Assembly: GCA_006386115.1 (NCBI GenBank)
Contig: VFIW01000038.1
Span: 124,001 to 188,000, forward strand
Direction of reading: 5' to 3'
Source: Globisporangium splendens
Taxonomy: Eukaryota; Oomycota; Peronosporomycetes; Pythiales; Pythiaceae
Length of the DNA stretch: 64,000 nucleotides
Shown: one piece after another, positions 11,071-22,863 of the stretch
How the letters are laid out: the number at the start of each line of letters is the position of its first letter
Position numbering within the stretch: the first letter of the stretch is position 1
Position numbers and translations under genes: made by a program
The notes under the pieces: model-generated
Seen by the model: the letters and a program-made list of their open reading frames with translations, nothing else
Told to the model about the DNA's origin: nothing
The model's database searches: none

Positions 11071-13167
11071 TTAGACGGAGTTGGTGCCGACATGCGACGT
11101 TGGCGACGTAAGGTTGGACGCCGGCGAGTCGCGAAGGATGCGCACAGCGTTCTCCAAGTCGATGCTCGGGTTGCGCGCCACGAGACGCTGCAGCAAGTTC
11201 GTGTGGGCGATGATGTCGTGGATCTTGCCCTTGGCGTTCGCGATGGCGAACTGGATCTTGCGCACTTCGAGCTTCTCTTGCATATCCGAAAACACTTGGA
11301 TCGTGGTCGCATCCATGTCGTTGATGTGTTGCGTGTCAATGACAACTCCGTGGACCTGGATGCCTTCGTAGCGCAGACGAGCGATTTCGTTATCGACGAA
11401 CACAAACACGCGCTCGCAGTTTGCGAAGAACAGCGAGCTTTCCACACGCACAGCCACGACTTCGCCCAAGTTCCTTGCGTCAGGATACAGCTTGCGGTCT
11501 ACCAATGAACCATTTTCGAGCTCACCAAGGATGACGACTGGGGACGTCTTGCTCTTGTACATGAGTGCGAGCACCGAGACAATGATCGAGCCGATGAGGC
11601 CGTCAAGAACACCGAGAGCAAGCGTCAAGATGAACGAAGCGACCCACACGTAGAACTCGTCGCGTCGCACTTTGTACAGCCACTTGGCTTCACGGAACTC
11701 GATCAAAGTGAACCCTGCGACAATGATAATCGACGCCAACGTCGCGCGAGGCAGGTAGTAGAGCGTACCAGTCAGCGTGTAGAGAGACAGAATAATCAGG
11801 AGCGTCGTGATGATCGAGGACAGTTGCGTGCGCGCGTTCATAAAGTTCACAGCGGTACGAGACATACCACCCGTCGGCGGCATCGCCTGGAAGAAACCGC
11901 ACACGACGCTGGCCATGCCTAGACCAGTCAGTTCCTGGTCCGTGTTGATATCTTGACCGCGAGCGATACCGAGACGCTTGGCCATGGCGATACTGGACAA
12001 GTACACGACGACGCAGATCGTCGCGGCGTGGTAGAGCACCGTGCCAAAGTTGTCTTTGATAATGTGGTCGTTGTAGCCGTACCATGGCTCGAGTGGAGTC
12101 GGGAAGCCGCTTGGAATATTACCCGTGAGCTTGAGCTTCTTTGGACCAAGGTAGTAGCCGGCGATGCCACCAAAGATGCACACGATCAACGGACCAACGT
12201 CGCAAGTAGTGCGAGCGATGAAGAGCAAGACGGCGACGAAGCCGCTCTTTGGAGCATGCTTCACTGCGTCAACGTCGTTGTTTTGAGCGCGACTGGCTTG
12301 TAGGCTCTGGTACTGCTGGTCGTTCAGGGAGAATCCGTGGCTGTAATTGCCCGAAGGCTGGACGCTATCCTGGACTGGGGTCAAAATCGGTTGGTGGCCC
12401 TCAAGCTTGGCTTCTGGGCCATCCTTCTCGAACAATCGGGTCACGATCGGGTTGGGGAAGAAGCGTTTCTTAGCGTATCGAAGCGCAAACAGGAACGCGA
12501 TCGAGAGCGTGCCGATCCAGAAGCTGTACTTGTTGGTCTGACCAATGCCCTGGAAGATCTTGTACACGGTCTGCGGAGGGTACGTCGCGTGTTCGACCTT
12601 GACTTGCAGCCAGTTTTGCACCTGGGCGAGTGCGATCAAGAAACCACCGGCCGAGATGAATCCACCCATGACCGGACGCGAGAAGAAGTCGGCGATCTGA
12701 CTCAGGTTGAGGATACGAAGGATCAACAAGATGCAGCCCGAGAGGAACGAAAACATGATGCCCGTCGCGATGCGCTCTTCTTCGCTCTCCATCGAGTTGA
12801 GGATCGTACCGACGAGAAGCGACACTTCGGAGCCACTGGCCACCGAGAGCATGGTCGACGAACCGAACAGCGCATACACCAATGGTGCAGTCGCCGCAGT
12901 GTAGAGCCCATGGTGCGCTGGCACGTGCATGATGGTCGAGAGCGACACTTCTTGCGGAATCAGCATCATCGTGACCGTGATGCCCGAGACGATGTCCGAC
13001 TTGAGGTCGCGGCGCACATTGTAGTTGCCGAGCCATTTGATGATCGGCATCAAGTACACGACGCGGTCATAGAGCGTCTTCTTGGGCACCTCGAACCGCG
13101 TGTTCAGTAGCGCATTGTTTTCCTGGTCCGTGGGAGTCGCTGCGGCAGTGCGTCGTTGAGTGGCCAT
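11071..13167 (-). CDS. SulP-2: SulP/SLC26 family anion transporter with STAS domain
   Basis: Single exon, 698 residues, starting MATQRRTAAATPTDQ. The cytosolic N-terminus ends in the SulP lead-in LMPIIKWLGNYNVRRDLKSD. Then come IPQEVSLSTIMHVPAHHGLY, about a dozen hydrophobic spans (including FFSRPVMGGFISAGGFLIAL and AMPPTGGMSRTAVNFMNA), a polar loop of about 90 residues, and a C-terminal STAS domain (VAVRVESSLFFANCERV... DTQHINDMDATTIQVF). Its membrane domain is almost base-for-base identical to SulP-4 at 39.7-41.4 kb, while the two STAS domains differ clearly. An oomycete-type initiator lies about 60 bp upstream of the start. Predicted role: inorganic anion uptake or exchange. Substrate unknown. 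Confidence 0.9.
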   Translation of the reverse strand: MATQRRTAAATPTDQENNALLNTRFEVPKKTLYDRVVYLMPIIKWLGNYNVRRDLKSDIVSGITVTMMLIPQEVSLSTIMHVPAHHGLYTAATAPLVYALFGSSTMLSVASGSEVSLLVGTILNSMESEEERIATGIMFSFLSGCILLILRILNLSQIADFFSRPVMGGFISAGGFLIALAQVQNWLQVKVEHATYPPQTVYKIFQGIGQTNKYSFWIGTLSIAFLFALRYAKKRFFPNPIVTRLFEKDGPEAKLEGHQPILTPVQDSVQPSGNYSHGFSLNDQQYQSLQASRAQNNDVDAVKHAPKSGFVAVLLFIARTTCDVGPLIVCIFGGIAGYYLGPKKLKLTGNIPSGFPTPLEPWYGYNDHIIKDNFGTVLYHAATICVVVYLSSIAMAKRLGIARGQDINTDQELTGLGMASVVCGFFQAMPPTGGMSRTAVNFMNARTQLSSIITTLLIILSLYTLTGTLYYLPRATLASIIIVAGFTLIEFREAKWLYKVRRDEFYVWVASFILTLALGVLDGLIGSIIVSVLALMYKSKTSPVVILGELENGSLVDRKLYPDARNLGEVVAVRVESSLFFANCERVFVFVDNEIARLRYEGIQVHGVVIDTQHINDMDATTIQVFSDMQEKLEVRKIQFAIANAKGKIHDIIAHTNLLQRLVARNPSIDLENAVRILRDSPASNLTSPTSHVGTNSV

Positions 13168-13227
13168 CGCACGAATATTTGCTGGGAGGCAAGCGGGTCG
13201 TCGAAGTCGATGTCGCTACTTGAAGGC

Positions 13228-13243
13228 AAATGGGAGAATGAGG
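13228..13243 (-). promoter_or_regulatory. Oomycete-type initiator of SulP-2
   Basis: The minus strand reads CCTCATTCTCCCATTT, close to the oomycete initiator plus flanking element (consensus GCTCATTYYNCAWTTT), with one extra C. It sits about 60 bp before the SulP-2 ATG. A near-identical stretch precedes SulP-4. Confidence 0.55.
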
Positions 13244-15717
13244 AACATTTGGATCGGCGCGTGTCAAAAGCCAAGACACTCACTCACAATCAAAGAAAGC
13301 GAGAGGCTACACCGCAACTTGGTGCCTCAGCCTTGACTGCTCCTGCCCTTTCTAACATGTATGCGCATCGCACAAACCGTCGCTTGGGCACAAAGAGAGA
13401 GAGAGAGAGAGAGCTGACCACAGAAAGAACGAGCGGTTGCTGCAACAAGCGCATTCTCCACCGAAGGATGGACTTGAGCACGCGTGAAGAGCGATCCGAC
13501 CACATCCTTGCGAGAAACGCCACGCCATCGCCGAGCTGCGCCGGCATTGGCGCGGGCTCACCTCACTTTTCGTCTCGGCACAGTGGCACCAGAGCGCCGC
13601 CGTTGCGTTGGCTCCATGTGCGCCTCTGATTGGTGGAGCTGATCGACCAACAGCGAGACGTTCTCGACGGCTGTCAAATGGAGGACACCGAACGAATGGC
13701 TACACGTTTCTGTTCCATGTTGGATACGAGCCGTTACTTGCAATAGAGAGGGTCCAGACATCACAGGAAGCTCACTCATGAAGGTATCTGCAATGCAAAT
13801 ACGTCCCTTCGTTTCAACTACAGAGTATTATTGCAGTGCTTTCAAAGAGGGGCTCACCTCACCTCCACGACGAAAACTGCCGAGAACCTCAGGAAGCAGC
13901 GTTTCTCCATATGAAAAAAAGCAAACATGCTGCAGGCTGAAGACCATTCTGATACAGTGGTCGCTGCTTGAGACTGCAGTCTGATTAATCAGGTGGTTCA
14001 AAGGTTGCTTCGTCCTTCAACAGTCTCTAGACAAAGTCATCTGGGATTTCCTCCTCGTTTAATCCACTCTGGCGCATCCGTAATGACAAGCTGACATGAG
14101 GAGATTGCCTCTCTGATATGTTGTTTCACTATCCGTGTCAGAACATCTGAAGTTGACTCGCAGGCTTGTCTTTGTTGGCACAAGGAAGATGGGATCGGAC
14201 TCCATTGTGGTAGTGTTGACACATACGCAAAGCGCACCTTCGAGGTCTCCGCCGTATCGGGAGTTGCGTCCATGTTCTGATGCACGACGACAATTCTTTA
14301 GATCTTCCTCTTTTTGATAGACGCGCCTTGAGGCTGTCCTGCCGTACTCTCGAAAGGTGTGTCCGAGTCCCCCAGGCATCGTGTCACAGAGTTGTGCCTT
14401 AATGGAGTGTACGTAATTGTCTCTTGCGTTGCTCGGAGAAGATTCAAAGTCCATGTCGACACGAACACACAAGCGACACAGCGAAGAGCTCATTTAAACG
14501 CGTACACTACGTACGTTATGCAGAGCCACAACACCAGTGTTGATCGCCAACTCTACCGCATGGTCGTGGCTTAATCGAGCGTCGTCCCATCTGCATTGTC
14601 AGAACGTGAGGCAAATGGTCGTGCTGGTGTTTGACGCTATGATCTGGAGGGATCCGAGGGACTGATTGGTCTCTTCCGGCAGCCAATCCATGCGTGCACG
14701 CGCTTCGTGTCATGACGTGAGCCCAGAGCCGCGTCGACAGACACAAAGAGCGCATCCGTTGGGTCTTTAACCTTCGCTTCATAAAGCTGAACCGAAACGC
14801 AAAGCCGTTGACTCGATGCAAACTCGCACTGGCATATCGGAGTCCATCTCACCGCTTTTTACAAGAAGATCCACCTCGTAAGGGCAGCCAGCAGCACCAT
14901 GCAACGCACACAACCCATTTCGCTCCACTGGACTCACGTCGAAAGCCGTGGCGCTGCGCCTGCCCTGGAAAGTCACACGCATCACACACGTCGAGAGTTC
15001 GTGCCACTCAACAGAGCTCCATCTCGCGTACCTGGATCCGTTCGGAGCTTTTCTTTTTTTCGTTGGCTGCTCGCTCTCGTCAACTGAACCGAGTCGAATT
15101 TTAACGCTGGCGTGTCTGTGAGCCGGGTGCCAGACGCGATCGTTTCCTAGCGATTGTGCAATCGCTCAGCTCTCTCTCTGTGAAGTGGAAGCGAAATATC
15201 GTACGCAAAAGTGACTCCATCTTCGACTTTACAGCTGCATGGCACTCGCTGCCAAGTCGGTGTATTGAACTCCCGTCCCCGAATGCGACCCTCACGTGGT
15301 ATCTCCAGAATGCATTCGTAGCCATCTTCTGGCTTCTTCCGGTCGTTTTCGTACGATTTTGGTGGTTAAGCCTTCGTCGCAGCACCCCCAGAACATCACA
15401 GTCTCTCGCTCTCGTTTGCCTTCAGCCTTGATACTCTCACGAGCATTCTTGTTCCTTCTTCTTTTCGTTCACTGTAACGTGGACTCATGCTGAACCTCCG
15501 AGAAAAGAGTCGAGATCAACCACATTCACTTGACGCTCAAGCATAGAGGAACATACGACAAGTACAACCAAGCAAGCCAAAATCCCACAAATCCACGCAC
15601 GTACGAACCGATTCCTCTTGTTTTCGTTACCACCGGCGATGATCATAAAGAAGAAAAGAAGAAAAGGGAAAAAACACCCAGACAGTATTGAAAAGCGACC
15701 GCAAACTCATTCTTCTT
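13244..15717. other. Gene-poor interval between SulP-2 and the PHD-TAZ gene
   Basis: Only short, composition-random open frames are seen on both strands. A (GA)n microsatellite lies near 13398-13414. A facing CCAAT pair with a 13-bp gap is at 14664-14688, and a mutated version (GATTGG ... CCAAC) at 13628-13651. No RNA gene recognised. Confidence 0.4.
14664..14688. promoter_or_regulatory. Facing CCAAT-box pair, 13-bp gap
   Basis: GATTGG at 14664-14669 and CCAATC at 14683-14688, a 6-bp perfect inverted repeat with a 13-bp spacer. The same geometry recurs at 37543, 38623, 39404 and 45349. Confidence 0.45.
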
Positions 15718-17323
15718 TCACACAAACTCCTCGGCTCGCAGTTGGTCGCACATGGGGACGTTGCAGTGCGGTTTGTGGCATTGTAGTGCATGGTACGCAA
15801 ACAGCTCGGCGGTCACGCGCGCGACGCGGAAACTCCGCCATTTCTCGCTGTGCGACGCCCAGCACGCGCTTCGCAGGAAGCGCTTCATGTGCGGACAAAA
15901 CTCGCGGTGCACGGGATCGACGCACTTGACGTCGTCGCACTGGCACGCGTGGATCAGCAGCTGATTGCTCTTCTCGGCGTCGCTCTCAAACGCATGTGCG
16001 ACCTGAGATCACACATATACACGCATCAGAATGAGCTGAGCTCTCTAGAAAATACATAAAGACTACAAATACAATCAAAGATACGAGCACTTACACTTGA
16101 TGAGCTGGGAGATGGTGAAGTGTGTTGCGGTGGTGCTGGCGACGCGCTACGTGGTGGCGCTGCTGACGATCCTTGGTTCGGAGCCGAACCAGATTGCTGC
16201 TGCTGCTGCCGTGCGTGCTCCTGTTTGATTTGCTGTGCACTCTCTTGTGTGGAGCTTGAAGGTTGGGTCGTGGAAGCTGGCGCGTGCTGATGCACTGCCA
16301 CGTTGGCATTCCGCTGTGGCATTTGTAGCTGGCGCTCCGTTTTCACGACTGAAGGTGTAGAGTTGCTAGTAGTTGGCGGCAACCCGCTCGTCGTAGTATT
16401 GACTGGCGGCTGTGGAGATGGCGTTTGGATTTGAGTTGGCGCACAGATTGGACAAAACCATTCGCCTTCCGGAACGTGAGTCAACGGCGGCGATAGACAG
16501 TAGAGATGGTATTCTAGCCATTAAACGCACAAAGCAATAAAGAAACCTCACATCAGTATGACAGCTGAAGAAGCACATGCACGACAACTTACCGCCATTG
16601 CATTTGTCGCACAACAGGATCTGCTTTTCGTTCTCGCTGCTGTTGCAGACCACGCACGCCGTGTCGTCTTCGTCCTACGTTCCACACACAAATGAGCAGA
16701 TACATCCAGTACAAAGAACAGGGAGCCGTCCATTTTCGTACCTCTTCGTCGTCGTCGTCATCAACTTCATCCATTTCCACGTCGTTTCCGTCGTCGTTAT
16801 TGAAATCATCCTCGTCAGTCTGTGGCGCCAGCGGCACGTTCGGCGTATAATTTCGCGACGCTTGCGCCTGCTGCTGCTGTTGGGAGGTCGACTGCTGTTC
16901 TCGCTGCGACTCGTTCGACTGCGTCTCAAAGTCGCTCAGCTCGTCCATCGGGTCCACTTCGCGCGTGTCCATTTCGCTCGACTCGCTCGCGCTCAAGTAG
17001 TCCGACTGCTGCTCCGCAATCGGGATCGACCGGCGCGCCTTCTTCGGCATCAGACGCTCCATCTTGCTGCTCATCTCGCTGCTCATAGCCGCCGCCATCT
17101 CTTGTTTAACAGCCGATGCTGGCGCTGTTGGAGCAGGTGCTGGAGTCATTGGAGCCGTAGCGTACTGGCGCGCGGGCGGGTCCTCCTTGCGCAGTTTGTC
17201 GGCGACGGCGGGGAAGTTGGCGTGCAGAATGGACTCCACGAGCTGCTGCATGCGCGGCAGCCGCCGGTCCTGCTGCAGCGCGCGCTCCCAGTCGAACGTC
17301 GCCGCTGGAGTCGTTGCCGCCAT
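15718..17323 (-). CDS. PHD-finger and TAZ zinc-finger protein (CBP-like adaptor without HAT)
   Basis: Four exons are read: 17323-16742, 16674-16593, 16513-16095 and 16002-15718. The introns are 67, 79 and 92 bp, all GT-AG, and all phases close (0, 1, 0), giving 455 residues. Residues 1-194 are largely disordered: an N-terminal helix (RLPRMQQLVESILHANFPAV), acidic/Gln-rich stretches and a basic PKKARR patch. Exons 2-3 join into a PHD finger (CVVCNSSENEKQILLCDKCN, then EYHLYCLSPPL and EWFCPICAP). A Gln/Pro/Ser-rich linker follows. The last exon encodes a TAZ zinc finger: HACQCDDVKC, REFCPHMKRFL, HALQCHKPHCNVPMC. Family knowledge: TAZ domains bind activation domains in CBP/p300 and plant BTB-TAZ proteins, and PHD fingers often read histone tails. 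A nuclear transcription or chromatin adaptor role is inferred. No acetyltransferase domain is present. Confidence 0.82.
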
Positions 17324-17331
17324 TTTCGCGC

Positions 17332-17348
17332 TTTTTGGGGAATGAGAA
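17332..17348 (-). promoter_or_regulatory. Initiator-like element of the PHD-TAZ gene
   Basis: Minus strand CTTCTCATTCCCCAAAA, ending nine bases before the ATG. It fits TCATTYYNCA but not the final TTT of the oomycete initiator consensus. Confidence 0.4.
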
Positions 17349-17475
17349 GGGAAAAAAGAGTGGACGCGTATAATGTGTTGCGAATTCGGATAAGGTGTAT
17401 AATTGAGTATAGTGTGCGATACCAAAGTACCGACATCTCTATTTTAATATGGATACATGTTTGATACTTTAAAAA

Positions 17476-17880
17476 TTGGCTTGTGATCCTTTCGGCTGCT
17501 CATCCTACACAGTGTTCATCGACGAGTCCGATGCGAAGGATACGACATGGCACTTTTTGGGCAAAGACGTCGAGCAAGACAAGTACGTTGCCGCCGCGCG
17601 CGCGATGTTGGATCCGCAATCGCGCAAGGCGATGATCGGTCGCGTCGCTGTGCTCCCGGAGTGCCGCGGCAAAGGTTACGGCGTGGCGTTGATGACTGGT
17701 ATCGAGCAGCACACAGCGGATGCTGTCGACTCGTTTGCACTCTCGGCACGATGCGACAAGAGAGGTTTCTACGAGAAGTGCGGCTACCACCGCGTCAACG
17801 ACGAGATCTATTTGTTCCAAGGCGTCGACGTGTGCCTGATGGCAAAGTCTCGCGCCATCACCAGCGAAACGTCGACTTAA
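17476..17880 (+). pseudogene. GNAT copy 1, 5'-degraded
   Basis: First member of the array. From about 17530 to the stop it matches the other GNAT copies, but the first about 35 codons are not recognisable. The bases before GTGTTCATCGAC (17512) align only loosely with the intact copies. A 33-bp segment (11 codons, GFDGDLEVDES region) is also missing between two copies of the short direct repeat TCGACGAGTCCG, as expected for slippage. An open frame starting MACDPFGCSSYTVF exists, but it lacks the first strand and helix of a GNAT fold. Private residues are Ala (for Val) and Val (for Met) near the C-terminus, plus Cys where most copies have Arg. Confidence 0.7.
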
Positions 17881-19070
17881 GTGCGCATTGGACCCATCAA
17901 GTGACCATTCAGCGTGACCATAAGGGAATGTTCAACAAGATTTCGAACCTGTCTGTGTCTGCGTCTGGCTGTTACTGTGGCTTTACATTGTGTTTAGATT
18001 GGTAAAGCGATTTCCTGTGAGAGCCTTGACAAGCCAATATGGTTCATGGAGATTACCGAGAGTCTGGCTTTTCGAACGTAAGTGCATCGATAAATTGCTG
18101 CTCGTGAAAACGTCAATGGTGCCAGGCACACTCTGCGCCACGTCCTTGGGACCCTTGATCAAACCACTACACTCGAGAGCCGCCTTAACATGAACACGTT
18201 GGCACAGGACATGTCAGTGCAAGGGTGTGCACCGAATTTCATATATTAAAATGGCATCCCTTTTGAGAGCTCGCACAATAATTCAGAATCCTCATAGCCT
18301 CACAGCAAGCAAGCTTCGACACCCTGATTTGTGTGGATCTGTGTGGAATGATGTCTCGATCTCGCCAGCCAGTCAGACTGCATCCGTGCCGCCTCCGGTT
18401 GCGCTCGAATGGAACGCACGAAGCAAGTCGCGTTTGTCGAGTCTCCTCGCAGTTCAAACGATTTGCTGGGAGAAGAAATAGAGGACCGTGCAGTTGACCG
18501 TACTGAAATTAGCAGACGCTGGTAGTCTGGAGCGATGGAGTTGGGTCAGCTGACTAGTGCACACCCCAGCGCAGCGTTTGGGTGCATGTCGACAGAGTCA
18601 TTTCAGAGGAGCCAGACGCAAGTTTGTGTGCACCCCATCGTCGTGTTTAGATGTGCTTCGACAGCTGCGCTTCACTTCACTGGGAGCCATCAGAAAGGTG
18701 TTCGGTCGGTCGGTTGCATGTCATCTCAGTGGAATGTTTGGATGCGTGTCGTCGGTTGTGAAGCACATCCACGCAAAGTCACCGAAAAAGCCTCCAAAGT
18801 CGCCAAGTTGTGTCGAGCTAGTAGTAGTGTGCTGAGTTGTCACGGAGCAGAACAGCAACTTAGCGACCATCAGTCTGCTTTCTGTTTACTCGGAATGAGC
18901 AGCGCTACTTCAGGTCACTCACCATGGCAATGCTGATGGCGAAAGATCGTCGACGACCCAGGACTTGTTGCCGTGGCTGCTGGTGTTCCATTCGGTCCAT
19001 TTCGCGAATAGCATCCAACCACCTACACGCACACACACACACACACGATCAAATCCAATTTCCGTCTACA

Positions 19071-19541
19071 ATGACGCTGCTCGTGACCCGTGTGGCCACA
19101 GCTGAAGAACAGAAGATCGCATTCGCGCTGCGCTACAAAGTGTTCATCGACGAGTCCGGCTTTGACGGCGATCTCGAAGTCGACGAGTCCGATGCGAAGG
19201 ATACGACATGGCACTTTTTGGGCAAAGACGTCGAGCAAGACAAGTACGTTGCCGCCGCGCGCGCGATGTTGGATCCGCAATCGCGCAAGGCGATGATCGG
19301 ACGCGTCGCTGTGCTCCCGGAGTGCCGCGGCAAAGGTTACGGCGTGGCGTTGATGACTGGTATCGAGCAGCACACAGCGGATGTTGTCGACTCGTTTGCA
19401 CTCTCGGCACGATGCGACAAGAGAGGTTTCTACGAGAAGCGCGGCTACCACCGCGTCAACGACGAGATCTATTTGTTCCAAGGCGTCGACATGTGCCTGA
19501 TGGCAAAGTCTCGCGCCATCACCAGCGAAACGTCGACTTAA
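19071..19541 (+). CDS. GNAT acetyltransferase, array copy 2
   Basis: A 156-residue N-acetyltransferase of the GNAT superfamily, which transfers an acetyl group from acetyl-CoA to an amine. It starts MTLLVTRVATAEEQKIAFAL with the usual first strand and helix. The acetyl-CoA loop is RVAVLPECRGKGYGVALM (R-G-x-G-x-G type), and the typical C-terminal FYEKRGYHRVNDEIYLFQGV strand region follows. The arrangement resembles the YjcF/ElaA-like branch (GI-H-M ending), but the substrate is unknown. The ATG at 19071 is chosen. The frame opens 49 codons upstream (18924), but that extension translates the CA microsatellite into His-Thr repeats. TTCCATTCGGTCCATTT about 75 bp upstream may act as an initiator. 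No introns. Confidence 0.88.
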   Translation: MTLLVTRVATAEEQKIAFALRYKVFIDESGFDGDLEVDESDAKDTTWHFLGKDVEQDKYVAAARAMLDPQSRKAMIGRVAVLPECRGKGYGVALMTGIEQHTADVVDSFALSARCDKRGFYEKRGYHRVNDEIYLFQGVDMCLMAKSRAITSETST

Positions 19542-20731
19542 GTGCGCATTGGACCCATCAAGTGACCATTCAGCGTGACCATAAGGGAATGTTCAACAAG
19601 ATTTCGAACCTGTCTGTGTCTGCGTCTGGCTGTTACTGTGGCTTTACATTGTGTTTAGATTGGTAAAGCGATTTCCTGTGAGAGCCTTGACAAGCCAATA
19701 TGGTTCATGGAGATTACCGAGAGTCTGGCTTTTCGAACGTAAGTGCATCGATAAATTGCTGCTCGTGAAAACGTCAATGGTGCCAGGCACACTCTGCGCC
19801 ACGTCCTTGGGACCCTTGATCAAACCACTACACTCGAGAGCCGCCTTAACATGAACACGTTGGCACAGGACATGTCAGTGCAAGGGTGTGCACCGAATTT
19901 CATATATTAAAATGGCATCCCTTTTGAGAGCTCGCACAATAATTCAGAATCCTCATAGCCTCACAGCAAGCAAGCTTCGACACCCTGATTTGTGTGGATC
20001 TGTGTGGAATGATGTCTCGATCTCGCCAGCCAGTCAGACTGCATCCGTGCCGCCTCCGGTTGCGCTCGAATGGAACGCACGAAGCAAGTCGCGTTTGTCG
20101 AGTCTCCTCGCAGTTCAAACGATTTGCTGGGAGAAGAAATAGAGGACCGTGCAGTTGACCGTACTGAAATTAGCAGACGCTGGTAGTCTGGAGCGATGGA
20201 GTTGGGTCAGCTGACTAGTGCACACCCCAGCGCAGCGTTTGGGTGCATGTCGACAGAGTCATTTCAGAGGAGCCAGACGCAAGTTTGTGTGCACCCCATC
20301 GTCGTGTTTAGATGTGCTTCGACAGCTGCGCTTCACTTCACTGGGAGCCATCAGAAAGGTGTTCGGTCGGTCGGTTGCATGTCATCTCAGTGGAATGTTT
20401 GGATGCGTGTCGTCGGTTGTGAAGCACATCCACGCAAAGTCACCGAAAAAGCCTCCAAAGTCGCCAAGTTGTGTCGAGCTAGTAGTAGTGTGCTGAGTTG
20501 TCACGGAGCAGAACAGCAACTTAGCGACCATCAGTCTGCTTTCTGTTTACTCGGAATGAGCAGCGCTACTTCAGGTCACTCACCATGGCAATGCTGATGG
20601 CGAAAGATCGTCGACGACCCAGGACTTGTTGCCGTGGCTGCTGGTGTTCCATTCGGTCCATTTCGCGAATAGCATCCAACCACCTACACGCACACACACA
20701 CACACACGATCAAATCCAATTTCCGTCTACA

Positions 20732-21202
20732 ATGACGCTGCTCGTGACCCGTGTGGCCACAGCTGAAGAACAGAAGATCGCATTCGCGCTGCGCTACAAA
20801 GTGTTCATCGACGAGTCCGGCTTTGACGGCGATCTCGAAGTCGACGAGTCCGATGCGAAGGATACGACATGGCACTTTTTGGGCAAAGACGTCGAGCAAG
20901 ACAAGTACGTTGCCGCCGCGCGCGCGATGTTGGATCCGCAATCGCGCAAGGCGATGATCGGTCGCGTCGCTGTGCTCCCGGAGTGCCGCGGCAAAGGTTA
21001 CGGCGTGGCGTTGATGACTGGTATCGAGCAGCACACAGCGGATGTTGTCGACTCGTTTGCACTCTCGGCACGATGCGACAAGAGAGGTTTCTACGAGAAG
21101 CGCGGCTACCACCGCGTCAACGACGAGATCTATTTGTTCCAAGGCGTCGACATGTGCCTGATGGCAAAGTCTCGCGCCATCACCAGCGAAACGTCGACTT
21201 AA
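20732..21202 (+). CDS. GNAT acetyltransferase, array copy 3
   Basis: Protein identical to copy 2. It carries T at 20962 (silent, GGT for GGA), a variant shared only with copy 1 and the last copy. Confidence 0.87.
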   Translation: MTLLVTRVATAEEQKIAFALRYKVFIDESGFDGDLEVDESDAKDTTWHFLGKDVEQDKYVAAARAMLDPQSRKAMIGRVAVLPECRGKGYGVALMTGIEQHTADVVDSFALSARCDKRGFYEKRGYHRVNDEIYLFQGVDMCLMAKSRAITSETST

Positions 21203-22392
21203 GTGCGCATTGGACCCATCAAGTGACCATTCAGCGTGACCATAAGGGAATGTTCAACAAGATTTCGAACCTGTCTGTGTCTGCGTCTGGCTGTTACTGT
21301 GGCTTTACATTGTGTTTAGATTGGTAAAGCGATTTCCTGTGAGAGCCTTGACAAGCCAATATGGTTCATGGAGATTACCGAGAGTCTGGCTTTTCGAACG
21401 TAAGTGCATCGATAAATTGCTGCTCGTGAAAACGTCAATGGTGCCAGGCACACTCTGCGCCACGTCCTTGGGACCCTTGATCAAACCACTACACTCGAGA
21501 GCCGCCTTAACATGAACACGTTGGCACAGGACATGTCAGTGCAAGGGTGTGCACCGAATTTCATATATTAAAATGGCATCCCTTTTGAGAGCTCGCACAA
21601 TAATTCAGAATCCTCATAGCCTCACAGCAAGCAAGCTTCGACACCCTGATTTGTGTGGATCTGTGTGGAATGATGTCTCGATCTCGCCAGCCAGTCAGAC
21701 TGCATCCGTGCCGCCTCCGGTTGCGCTCGAATGGAACGCACGAAGCAAGTCGCGTTTGTCGAGTCTCCTCGCAGTTCAAACGATTTGCTGGGAGAAGAAA
21801 TAGAGGACCGTGCAGTTGACCGTACTGAAATTAGCAGACGCTGGTAGTCTGGAGCGATGGAGTTGGGTCAGCTGACTAGTGCACACCCCAGCGCAGCGTT
21901 TGGGTGCATGTCGACAGAGTCATTTCAGAGGAGCCAGACGCAAGTTTGTGTGCACCCCATCGTCGTGTTTAGATGTGCTTCGACAGCTGCGCTTCACTTC
22001 ACTGGGAGCCATCAGAAAGGTGTTCGGTCGGTCGGTTGCATGTCATCTCAGTGGAATGTTTGGATGCGTGTCGTCGGTTGTGAAGCACATCCACGCAAAG
22101 TCACCGAAAAAGCCTCCAAAGTCGCCAAGTTGTGTCGAGCTAGTAGTAGTGTGCTGAGTTGTCACGGAGCAGAACAGCAACTTAGCGACCATCAGTCTGC
22201 TTTCTGTTTACTCGGAATGAGCAGCGCTACTTCAGGTCACTCACCATGGCAATGCTGATGGCGAAAGATCGTCGACGACCCAGGACTTGTTGCCGTGGCT
22301 GCTGGTGTTCCATTCGGTCCATTTCGCGAATAGCATCCAACCACCTACACGCACACACACACACACACGATCAAATCCAATTTCCGTCTACA

Positions 22393-22863
22393 ATGACGCT
22401 GCTCGTGACCCGTGTGGCCACAGCTGAAGAACAGAAGATCGCATTCGCGCTGCGCTACAAAGTGTTCATCGACGAGTCCGGCTTTGACGGCGATCTCGAA
22501 GTCGACGAGTCCGATGCGAAGGATACGACATGGCACTTTTTGGGCAAAGACGTCGAGCAAGACAAGTACGTTGCCGCCGCGCGCGCGATGTTGGATCCGC
22601 AATCGCGCAAGGCGATGATCGGACGCGTCGCTGTGCTCCCGGAGTGCCGCGGCAAAGGTTACGGCGTGGCGTTGATGACTGGTATCGAGCAGCACACAGC
22701 GGATGTTGTCGACTCGTTTGCACTCTCGGCACGATGCGACAAGAGAGGTTTCTACGAGAAGCGCGGCTACCACCGCGTCAACGACGAGATCTATTTGTTC
22801 CAAGGCGTCGACATGTGCCTGATGGCAAAGTCTCGCGCCATCACCAGCGAAACGTCGACTTAA
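22393..22863 (+). CDS. GNAT acetyltransferase, array copy 4
   Basis: Same protein as copy 2. It carries A at 22623 and the Arg codon CGC at 22762-22764. Confidence 0.87.
   Translation: MTLLVTRVATAEEQKIAFALRYKVFIDESGFDGDLEVDESDAKDTTWHFLGKDVEQDKYVAAARAMLDPQSRKAMIGRVAVLPECRGKGYGVALMTGIEQHTADVVDSFALSARCDKRGFYEKRGYHRVNDEIYLFQGVDMCLMAKSRAITSETST

Noticed and set aside
18535..18936. A 133-codon open frame in the spacer of each GNAT unit.
   Set aside because: It repeats only because the unit repeats. Composition is random (Cys/Ser/His-rich) and no start context or domain is visible.
18924..19070. An upstream in-frame start that would extend each GNAT by 49 residues.
   Set aside because: The extension is Arg/Cys-rich and translates a CA microsatellite. 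The GNAT fold starts at the downstream ATG.
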